A stretch of DNA of 7,864 nt from assembly GCF_934359325.1 (NCBI RefSeq), contig NZ_CAKRLH010000074.1, forward strand, positions 1-7,864. Reading direction: 5' to 3'. The stretch comes from an uncultured Porphyromonas sp. (GTDB lineage: Bacteria; Bacteroidota; Bacteroidia; Bacteroidales; Porphyromonadaceae). Both the position numbers and the translations under genes were made by a program. The notes below the pieces were generated by a model, which saw nothing but the letters and a program-made list of their open reading frames with translations, was not told the DNA's origin and did no database searches. This document shows, one piece after another, positions 1 through 6,245 of this stretch (the stretch's first letter is position 1; the number at the start of each line of letters is the position of its first letter).

Positions 1-363
1 CTCCACGACCCTCGCATCGCAGAGATGACGGCGGGCGGCAAGCTCACCCGCACGCAGGCGGGGATCCGTCTAGCGGTGAAGGATCATCCCCGGGCGCTCT
101 TCGCCTTTGGCAACGCCCCAACGGCGCTGATGGAGCTCGCTGACCTGATCCATCAGGGGAAGGCTGAGCCGGCAGGCATCATCGCCGCGCCGGTGGGCTT
201 TGTCCACGTCTGTGAGTCGAAGCATATGATCAAGCCCTTCCGAGAGATCCCCAAGCTGATCATCGAGGGGCGCAAGGGCGGGAGCAACCTCGCCGCCACG
301 CTCTGCAATGCGATCCTGAGCTATGACGATGCGGCGGGGATACGCCCCGGCAGAGACGTATGA
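1..363 (+). CDS. cbiC: Cobalt-precorrin-8 methylmutase CbiC, C-terminal part (5' end outside window)
   Basis: This enzyme moves the C11 methyl group of cobalt-precorrin-8 to C12, giving cobyrinate, the last step of corrin ring formation. The open frame enters from the window edge with no start codon needed, so 120 residues are visible; the family is usually about 200-210 residues, so roughly the first 85-90 are missing. The assignment rests on three conserved family blocks: GNAPTAL at visible residues 37-43 (nt 109-129), PVGFVHVCESK at 64-74, and GRKGGSNLAATLCNAIL at 90-106. The catalytic histidine known in the CobH/CbiC family lies in the missing part, so activity cannot be judged here. An internal ATG at nt 25 is not a plausible start because homologous sequence continues upstream of it. 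The stop TGA (361-363) overlaps the ATG of the next gene by 4 nt. The family call is secure. Confidence 0.95.
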   Translation, partial: LHDPRIAEMTAGGKLTRTQAGIRLAVKDHPRALFAFGNAPTALMELADLIHQGKAEPAGIIAAPVGFVHVCESKHMIKPFREIPKLIIEGRKGGSNLAATLCNAILSYDDAAGIRPGRDV

Positions 364-1544
364 AGATCTTCCTTATCGGTATCAGCGACAGTCGGGAGCA
401 GAGGCTCTCGGAGGAGGTGCAGGAGGTGATCCGCTCGCACCGGCACTTCTCCGGCGGGCGACGGCACCACGAGATCATGCGCCCCTTCCTCCCGACGGAG
501 CACGACTGGATCGACATCATCCCTCCGATAGATGATCAGATCCGTAGCTATGGCAGGTATGAGAATATGGTGGTGGTGGCCTCCTGTGACCCGATATTCA
601 ATGGCATCGGTCAGCGGATCATGGAGCTGCATCCCGGGGCGGAGATCACTCTCTTCCCCCACTTCCACTCCCTCCAGATGCTGGCCCACGCGGCGCTGCT
701 TCCCTATCAGGATATGCATGTGGTCTCGCTGACCGGTCGCCCGTGGAGGGCGCTTGATGAGGCCCTGATCTGTGGGGAGCGGATGATCGGCATCCTGACC
801 GACCTGAGGCACCACACGCCCCGCACGATAGCGGAGCGGATGATCGCCTATCGCTATGACAATTACGTCGCTTACGTCGGCGAGCATCTTGGCAATCGGG
901 AGGAGCAGAGGGTGTCGCGGCTGTCGCTTGAGGAGATGAGGGAAAGGGACTTCGGCTACCCCAATAACCTGATCCTCCTCCGCACGAGGGCTCAGGAGCG
1001 CCCCTTTGGGATCCCCGATGAGGCATTTGTCCCGCTGGAGGGACGTCCCCGGATGATCACCAAGTCACCGATACGGCTGCAGAGCCTGTCGCTCCTCGGA
1101 CTGCATCAGGCGCAGACGCTCTGGGATGTGGGCTCCTGCACCGGCTCTGTCTCGATAGAGGCAAGGCTGCAATTTCCCCACCTCTCTGTGATCGCCTTTG
1201 AGATCCGTCCGGAGGGCGGTGCGCTCCTGGAGACCAATGCCCGGAGGCTCCATGCCCCGGGGATCGACTTCGTCCCGGGGGACTTCCTGGAGGCTGACCT
1301 CTCAGCGCTCCCGACCCCGGATGCGGTCTTCATCGGGGGGCACGGCGGACGGCTCCCGGAGATGATACGGCGGATCTATCCGCTGCTGCCGGGAGGCGGG
1401 CGGATCGTCTTCAATTCTGTCAGTGACGAGAGCCGACAGCTCTTCCTCAGCAGCCTTGCCGATGTCGGCACGGGACTGTCGGAGGAGACGCTGATGGCTG
1501 TCGACCACTTCAATCCCATCCATGTGATGCAAGCAACGAAATGA
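360..1544 (+). CDS. cbiET: Bifunctional cobalt-precorrin-6B/7 C5,C15-methyltransferase and C12 decarboxylase (CbiE-CbiT fusion, CobL type)
   Basis: A 394-residue cytoplasmic fusion. Residues 1 to about 210 are a CbiE tetrapyrrole methylase domain: it opens with MKIFLIGIS, carries the SAM-loop equivalent SCDPIFNGIG at 75-84, and has the late family block VGEHLGNREEQ at 173-183. Residues about 217-394 are CbiT, a class I methyltransferase fold: GIPDEAF at 217-223, ITKSPIRL at 233-240, the SAM motif WDVGSCTGSVSIEA at 255-268, and the block DAVFIGGHGG at 321-330. CbiT methylates C15 of cobalt-precorrin-6B and removes the C12 acetate carboxyl; CbiE methylates C5. The length fits CobL-type fusions (about 400). 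Two glycines usual in the SAM motifs are cysteines here (Cys76 in SGDP, Cys260 in GxGTG); this may be a lineage trait. The ATG at 360 begins the first beta strand and overlaps the cbiC stop; the stop overlaps the next start (1541-1544). No clear Shine-Dalgarno precedes it. Confidence 0.95.
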   Translation: MKIFLIGISDSREQRLSEEVQEVIRSHRHFSGGRRHHEIMRPFLPTEHDWIDIIPPIDDQIRSYGRYENMVVVASCDPIFNGIGQRIMELHPGAEITLFPHFHSLQMLAHAALLPYQDMHVVSLTGRPWRALDEALICGERMIGILTDLRHHTPRTIAERMIAYRYDNYVAYVGEHLGNREEQRVSRLSLEEMRERDFGYPNNLILLRTRAQERPFGIPDEAFVPLEGRPRMITKSPIRLQSLSLLGLHQAQTLWDVGSCTGSVSIEARLQFPHLSVIAFEIRPEGGALLETNARRLHAPGIDFVPGDFLEADLSALPTPDAVFIGGHGGRLPEMIRRIYPLLPGGGRIVFNSVSDESRQLFLSSLADVGTGLSEETLMAVDHFNPIHVMQATK

Positions 1545-3364
1545 AAGAGAAGAATGTAGCCATACTCACCATCTCCCGCGAGGGGAGAGAGATTGCCCTG
1601 CTGCTCAGGGACGAGCTCCCGGGGGTCACTCTCTACAGCACGGTGGAGGCGGAGGGCTTCCGCACCATGGCGTCGCTGCGGGAGGGGTGCCGGGAGCTGA
1701 TCGGGGAGTACTCCGCCCTAATTTTCTGCTCCGCCCTCGGGATCTGTGTCCGGACCGTGGGCGATCTCCTGCAGGATAAGCACATCGACCCCGCCATCCT
1801 CTGCATCGACACGACGGGTCACTATGTGATCCCCGTCGCCTCGGGGCACGTCGGAGGAGCCAACGACCTCGCTCGTCGCATCGCCCATATCCTCGGTGGT
1901 GAGGCTGTCGTCACGACGCAGAGCGACCGCCGGGGACTGTGGGCTCTTGATACGCTGGGCGAGGAGCAGGGCTGGCGGACAGAGCTGGTCGGCACGACGA
2001 TGAATCACGCCATCGCCCTCTTCGTGGAGCGTCACCGGGTGGCACTTCTCATAGAGACACGCTCGGCCGGGACGGCGCTCCTGGAGCGGACGAGACCGGA
2101 GTGGGTCACTCTTTTCCATAAGGCGGAGGAGATCCGACCACAGGACTTTGACCTCCTGATCACCGTGGGGTGCCGGTACCACGCAGAGATAGATCTGCCG
2201 CAGCTCTGCTACCGCCCGCCCCTCCTTCATCTCGGCATCGGGTGCCGGCGCATGGCCGACCCGACCGGGGTGACCGACCATATCCTCTCGGAGGTGAGGG
2301 CAGGGGGCTTCTCCCCTCTCTCCATAGCGGATCTCTCCAGTATAGAGCTGAAGCGTGGCGAACCGATCCTCGAGGCGCTGGCAGAGCGACTGGGGGTGCC
2401 TGTCCGATACTACGACAGCGAGACGCTCGATGGGGTGAGCGTGCCGCATCCCTCGGAGCGGGTCGGTGAGGCGACCGGCTCTGCCAGTGTCTCCGAGGCG
2501 GCTGCCCTCACTTCCTCGGGAGGGGGCGAGCTGGTGATCGAGAAGCAGAAGGGGAAGCTGAGCGAGGGGAGTGACTTTACCTTTGCCCTCGCCATAGAGC
2601 GCAAGGGGCTGATGAGAGGGCACATCGAATTTGTCGGCGCAGGGCCGGGGGATCCCGACTTGATCTCTGTGCGCGGGAGACACTTCCTCGAGACGGCAGA
2701 CCTGATCCTCTACGCCGGGAGCCTCGTACCGGTGGCTCTGACGGAGTGCGCCAAGGAGGGAGCGGTCGTCCGAAGCTCGGCGGGGATGGCTCTCGGGGAG
2801 CAGATAGCCCTGATGAAGAGCTTCTACGACCGGGGGGCGCTCGTCGTGCGACTCCACACCGGCGACCCATGCATCTATGGCGCCATCGAGGAGCAGATGG
2901 CAATCCTCGACGAGGAGGGCATGGCGTACCACATCACGCCGGGGATCTCCTCCTTCCAGGCGGCTGCGGCAGAGCTGCAGAGCGAATTTACCATCCCGGA
3001 GCGGGTGCAGACCATCAGCCTGACCCGAGGCAGCGGGCGCACACCGGTGCCGGAGCGGGAGCAGCTCTCCCGGCTCGCCGCCTCGCAGAGCACGATGTGC
3101 ATATACCTCAGTGCCTCGATCGCTGAGGAGGTGGAGCGGGAGCTGCTCACCCACTACCCGCCGACCACCCCTGTGGCGGTCTGCTATAAGCTGACCCACC
3201 CCGAGCAGCGGATCTACCGCGGGGAGCTCAGGGATCTCGCAAGGATCGTCCGCGAGCAGGAGCTTAAGCTCACCACCATGATCGTCGTCGGTGAGGCGAT
3301 AGGCAACCGCGAGGGGCTGTCTCGCCTGTATCACAAGGACTTTAAGCATCTCTTTCGCCCATGA
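1541..3364 (+). CDS. cbiGF: Cobalt-precorrin-5A hydrolase / cobalt-precorrin-4 C11-methyltransferase fusion (CbiG-CbiF)
   Basis: A 607-residue fusion of two successive enzymes. CbiG occupies residues 1 to about 352: the N-terminal block has GICVR at 67-71, DPAILCIDTTG at 83-93, SGHVGGAN at 101-108 and TTQSD at 125-129; a less conserved middle part follows; the C-terminal block has LGIGC at 231-235, SSIELKRGEPIL at 266-277 and GSASVSEAAAL at 313-323. CbiF occupies about 360-590 with the tetrapyrrole methylase motifs VGAGPGDPDLISVRG (365-379), YAGSLVP (391-397), LHTGDPCIYGAIEEQ (438-452) and TPGISSFQAAAAEL (466-479). CbiF methylates C11 of cobalt-precorrin-4; CbiG then opens the ring-A lactone of cobalt-precorrin-5A and releases the C20 unit as acetaldehyde. 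The domains stand in reverse of reaction order and would allow direct handover of intermediate. All key SAM-site glycines of CbiF are present, unlike in the neighbouring CbiE and CbiL. Start and stop each form ATGA overlaps with the neighbours. Confidence 0.96.
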   Translation: MKEKNVAILTISREGREIALLLRDELPGVTLYSTVEAEGFRTMASLREGCRELIGEYSALIFCSALGICVRTVGDLLQDKHIDPAILCIDTTGHYVIPVASGHVGGANDLARRIAHILGGEAVVTTQSDRRGLWALDTLGEEQGWRTELVGTTMNHAIALFVERHRVALLIETRSAGTALLERTRPEWVTLFHKAEEIRPQDFDLLITVGCRYHAEIDLPQLCYRPPLLHLGIGCRRMADPTGVTDHILSEVRAGGFSPLSIADLSSIELKRGEPILEALAERLGVPVRYYDSETLDGVSVPHPSERVGEATGSASVSEAAALTSSGGGELVIEKQKGKLSEGSDFTFALAIERKGLMRGHIEFVGAGPGDPDLISVRGRHFLETADLILYAGSLVPVALTECAKEGAVVRSSAGMALGEQIALMKSFYDRGALVVRLHTGDPCIYGAIEEQMAILDEEGMAYHITPGISSFQAAAAELQSEFTIPERVQTISLTRGSGRTPVPEREQLSRLAASQSTMCIYLSASIAEEVERELLTHYPPTTPVAVCYKLTHPEQRIYRGELRDLARIVREQELKLTTMIVVGEAIGNREGLSRLYHKDFKHLFRP

Positions 3365-4053
3365 CACCCATCATGATCGTCTCCCTCGGCAGTGGGGAGC
3401 CGGAGGATATCACCCTCCGCGCATACCGGGCTCTGCAGGATGTGGAGCGCATCTACGCCATAGGAGAGGCGGCAGTAGAGATCATCCGGGCGCTCCCCTC
3501 AGGAGCGCTGCTGGAGAAGAAGGTGACCATACTCTCCGTCCCCATGCAGAGTGACCGTAGAGCAGCCGCCTCGGCCTACGAGGCACTCGCCGGTCAGCTC
3601 GAGAAGGACTGCCTCGCCGACATCTCCGCCGCTCTCGTCACCATCGGCGACGCGGGGACCTACTCCAGTGCGGGCTATGTCTGCCGGCTCCTCAGGGAGA
3701 GGGATATGCCCCACTTCATCCTCCCCGGCATCCCTTACTATATGACGCTGCCGGCGTGCCTCAGCAGACCGCTGGTCCTGGGGGAGCAGTCGCTTCTCGT
3801 GCTCAGTCGTGTCGAGAGTGCGGAGCAGCTCCGGGAGGCGATCGACAGGGGTCGGGTGGTGGTCGTGATGAAGCTCTCCCGCTCGGAGGAGGCGGTGCGG
3901 GACTTCCTCCGGACGGATCCACCGGTCTCCATCCTCTACGGTGAGTACATCGGCGACGAGGAGCGGGAGTTGGTCACCGACACCCTGAGGTTCCTCCCCG
4001 AGACCCCCTTTCCTTACTTTTCCCTCCTCATCATTAAGCCAAGCACGAGATGA
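3361..4053 (+). CDS. cbiL: Cobalt-precorrin-2 C20-methyltransferase CbiL (CobI family), divergent
   Basis: A 230-residue cytoplasmic tetrapyrrole methylase that puts the C20 methyl on cobalt-precorrin-2, the first step dedicated to the corrin branch. Supporting marks are the N-terminal loop plus helix (SLGSGEPEDITLRAYRAL, 8-25), the IGDAGTYSSAGYV block at 95-107 matching the family's GDPxxYST region, ILPGIPYYMTLPACLSRPL at 120-138, and VVVMKLSR at 167-174, where the MK pair is typical of CbiL rather than of CbiF or CbiH. Length is normal for the family (about 220-240). The sequence departs from consensus at the two SAM-contacting loops: GSGEP (10-14) replaces GPGDP, and GDAGT replaces GDPxT. 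CbiL is the best fit from motif order and the MK block, but I cannot rule out a specialised paralogue. The gene overlaps both neighbours by 4 nt and is the last pathway enzyme before the transporter block. Confidence 0.88.
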   Translation: MTPIMIVSLGSGEPEDITLRAYRALQDVERIYAIGEAAVEIIRALPSGALLEKKVTILSVPMQSDRRAAASAYEALAGQLEKDCLADISAALVTIGDAGTYSSAGYVCRLLRERDMPHFILPGIPYYMTLPACLSRPLVLGEQSLLVLSRVESAEQLREAIDRGRVVVVMKLSRSEEAVRDFLRTDPPVSILYGEYIGDEERELVTDTLRFLPETPFPYFSLLIIKPSTR

Positions 4054-4112
4054 AAATAAAGACCTATCTATATGGTGCGCTCCCCTTTCTCCTCCTTCTC
4101 CTCTCCTCCTGT
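4050..4112 (+). other. Lipoprotein signal peptide with lipobox LSSC
   Basis: The segment encodes residues 1-21 of the binding lipoprotein: a short basic start, a hydrophobic core with five Leu in a row (14-18), and Leu-Ser-Ser-Cys before a Gly-Gly pair. Signal peptidase II should cut before Cys21. In a Gram-negative cell the mature protein would sit in the inner or outer membrane facing the periplasm. Confidence 0.88.
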
Positions 4113-5198
4113 GGGGGAAAGGAGACGCAGGGCAGGGAGGAGACGATGATCGCCGGTGACTCGCTCATCCGCTATGCCGAGGGGCTGAGGATCAGTCGCA
4201 GTGAGGGCATGACGCTGGTCGACATCTCTGACCCGACGAAGCCGGAGAGCGAAGTCTATCGCTACGCCTTAGTCCCCCGAGGGACTGATGCCGGCGGGGA
4301 GATCCCCGAGGGCTACACGCCGATAGAGGTGCCGGTGAGGCGGGTGATCGTGATGACGACGCTGCAGCTCTCCAACTTCATCAAGCTCGATGCCGTCGAC
4401 CGGGTCGTCGGTATGCCGAGTACCCACTTTCTCTTCAATCAGAAGATGCTCGACCGCCTGGCGGAGGGCAAGGCACGGCGGATCGGGATAGAGGGAAACT
4501 TTGACTCTGAGCTGATCATGGCACTGGAGCCGGACCTGATCCTCGTCTCCCCCTTCAAGCGCGGAGGGTATGATGCCCTCAAGGAGCTCGACATCCCGCT
4601 CCTCACCTTCCTCGGGTACAAGGAGACCTCCCCGCTCGGTCAGGCGGAGTGGATCAAGCTCACCGCCCTCCTCCTCGGGAAGGAGGAGCAGGCGGAGCAG
4701 ACCTTTGACCAGATAGAGCAGCGGTATCACCAGCTCCAGAGCCTCATCACGCCCGACCTACCCCGCCCGAAGATCCTCAGCGGTGAGCTGCACGGGGGCA
4801 ACTGGTATGTCGTCGGGGGGGAGAGCTACCTGGCGCACCTCTTCCGCGATGCCGGTGGGGACTATTTCCTGAGGGACAACAAGGAGTCCGGGGGTTTTTA
4901 CCTCGACTTTGAGACCGTCTACAGCCAGGCGGCGGATGCGGACTTCTGGCGGATCACCAATAACTACAAGGGTGACTACTCCTACGATGTGCTCGCACGC
5001 ACCGACGCCCGGTACAGAGACTTCCGGGCGTATAAGGAGCGGAAAGTGCTCTACTGCAATCTCTCGGAGCGTCCCTTCTACGAGGGGTCACCGGTGGAGC
5101 CGGAGGTGGTTCTTGCCGACCTGATCCACGCCTTCCACCCCGAGCTGCTCCCCGACCATACGCCAGTCTACTACGACCTCCTCACGAGGGAGAAGTGA
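4050..5198 (+). CDS. ABC importer substrate-binding lipoprotein (FecB/BtuF-like, PeripBP_2 family)
   Basis: A 382-residue exported lipoprotein expected to capture the ligand and pass it to the permease encoded next. The N-terminus is a lipoprotein signal peptide: Lys2 and Lys4, a Leu-rich core at 11-18, and a lipobox LSSC with Cys21 as the lipidated residue (nt 4110-4112). The mature start, CGGKE, has no clear Asp/Glu-rich surface-export signal. Residues about 36-95 resemble the segment found before the binding fold in Bacteroidota homologues (RYALVPRG at 71-78). The class III binding fold follows: VPVRRVIVMTT at 94-104, VDRVVGMPS at 116-124, ALEPDLILVSPF at 158-169, a likely bridging helix around 195-232, then YVVGGESYLAHLFRDAGG at 253-270 and the C-terminal block VVLADLIHAFHPELLPDH at 353-370. 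Ligand is unknown: corrinoid, cobalt chelate, heme and siderophore binders share this fold. It overlaps cbiL by 4 nt, which ties it to the cobalamin operon. Confidence 0.9.
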   Translation: MKIKTYLYGALPFLLLLLSSCGGKETQGREETMIAGDSLIRYAEGLRISRSEGMTLVDISDPTKPESEVYRYALVPRGTDAGGEIPEGYTPIEVPVRRVIVMTTLQLSNFIKLDAVDRVVGMPSTHFLFNQKMLDRLAEGKARRIGIEGNFDSELIMALEPDLILVSPFKRGGYDALKELDIPLLTFLGYKETSPLGQAEWIKLTALLLGKEEQAEQTFDQIEQRYHQLQSLITPDLPRPKILSGELHGGNWYVVGGESYLAHLFRDAGGDYFLRDNKESGGFYLDFETVYSQAADADFWRITNNYKGDYSYDVLARTDARYRDFRAYKERKVLYCNLSERPFYEGSPVEPEVVLADLIHAFHPELLPDHTPVYYDLLTREK

Positions 5199-5204
5199 TA
5201 TACC

Positions 5205-6245
5205 ATGCCCCGCTCCCGTAACGCCATAGCCTTCGGCCTCGTCGCGATCCTGATCGTCGTCGCCTTCGTCCTCAATCTCTCTCTCGGGACGATAGCGATC
5301 CCCTTCCGCGACGTGGTGGATATCCTCCTCGGGCGCGACACCGGAGGGAGTGAGATCTGGCGTAACATCGTCTGGAAGAGCCGCTACCCGCAGACCATCA
5401 CCGCCCTCGTCGCCGGCGCGGGGCTCTCCATCAGCGGACTGCTCATGCAGACGGTCTTCCGAAATCCCCTCGCCGGTCCCTCGGAGCTCGGCATCAGCTC
5501 GGGTGCCAGCCTCGGCGTGGCGACCCTCGTGCTCCTCTCGGGGAGCATCAGCCAGAGGGCGCTGATCCGCATGGGCTTCGTCGGGGAGATGGCGGTCTCG
5601 GTGGCGGCACTCCTCGGGGCGCTGGCGGTGATGGGGATCATCATGATCATGTCGGAGAAGGTGAAGGGGAATGTCGTCCTCCTCATCATGGGCGTGATGA
5701 TCGGCTACATCGCCAATGCGATCATCGGCGTGCTGAAGTTCTTTAGCAACGATGAGGATGTTCGCAGCTATGTCGTCTGGGGACTGGGGAGCTTCTCCAA
5801 GGTGAGCGGCGACCGCGTCACCACCTTCGTCCTCCTGATGCTGGTGCTAATCCCCCTCTCCTTTCCCCTCATCAAGACGCTTAATCTCTTGCTCCTCGGA
5901 GAAAACTATGCCCGCAGCCTCGGGCTCAACTACAAGCGCGCCCGCCACCGGGTGATCTTCTGCTCCTGCCTCCTCACCGCCATCGTCACCGCCTACTGCG
6001 GCCCGATCGTCTTCATCGGTCTGGCGGTGCCGCACCTCTGCCGAACCATTTTCGCCACCTCCAACCATCGGATCCTGATGCCGGCGGTGACGCTCGTCGG
6101 GGCGTTGCTTGCCCTGATCTGCAGCGTCATCGCGCGGATGCCGGGCTTCGAGGGGGCGCTGCCGATCAATTCGGTCACCGCCCTCATCGGTGCCCCGATC
6201 GTCATCTGGGTCCTCTTCAGTCGCCGTCGGGGCGAGAGACTATGA
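5205..6245 (+). CDS. ABC importer permease, FecCD/BtuC family
   Basis: A 346-residue integral inner-membrane protein, normal length for FecCD permeases, which usually have about ten membrane helices and work as homodimers. Hydrophobic segments are readable at about 8-26, 63-82, 100-116, 128-149, 156-178, 205-224, 250-274, 290-311 and 325-338. Family motifs are intact: GLLMQTVFRNPLAGP at 78-92 followed by LGISSGASLG at 95-104, VVWGLGSF at 190-197, GPIVFIGLAVPHLCR at 266-280 (the cytoplasmic coupling region near PHxxR contacts the ATPase), and PINSVTALIGAPIVIW at 320-335. A 6-nt gap separates it from the lipoprotein gene, the only true gap in the window; a purine-rich stretch (GAGGGAGAAG, 5186-5195) lies upstream but inside the previous gene, so it is only a weak ribosome-binding candidate. 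Its stop overlaps the ATPase start by 4 nt. Substrate cannot be read from the permease sequence. Confidence 0.95.
   Translation: MPRSRNAIAFGLVAILIVVAFVLNLSLGTIAIPFRDVVDILLGRDTGGSEIWRNIVWKSRYPQTITALVAGAGLSISGLLMQTVFRNPLAGPSELGISSGASLGVATLVLLSGSISQRALIRMGFVGEMAVSVAALLGALAVMGIIMIMSEKVKGNVVLLIMGVMIGYIANAIIGVLKFFSNDEDVRSYVVWGLGSFSKVSGDRVTTFVLLMLVLIPLSFPLIKTLNLLLLGENYARSLGLNYKRARHRVIFCSCLLTAIVTAYCGPIVFIGLAVPHLCRTIFATSNHRILMPAVTLVGALLALICSVIARMPGFEGALPINSVTALIGAPIVIWVLFSRRRGERL

Noticed and set aside
321..887. 188-codon minus-strand frame opposite cbiET
   Set aside because: Same codon-register shadow effect in a GC-rich gene; no recognisable family, and the sense gene fully explains the region.
360..1544. 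Frameshift or inactivation of cbiET suggested by unusual SAM motifs
   Set aside because: The frame is continuous with family motifs before and after each changed residue, and the length is normal; substitutions fit better than sequence damage.
2746..3126. 126-codon plus-strand frame inside cbiGF
   Set aside because: It overlaps conserved CbiF motifs in another frame and has Arg/Gly/Pro-rich composition typical of an out-of-frame read of GC-rich DNA.
1718..3367. 549-codon open frame on the minus strand opposite cbiGF
   Set aside because: It lies in exact codon register with cbiGF, so it stays open only because the sense gene avoids TTA, CTA and TCA codons; it ends precisely at a CTA leucine codon (1718-1720). 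Its translation is a His/Arg/Asp/Pro-rich shadow with no domain I recognise.
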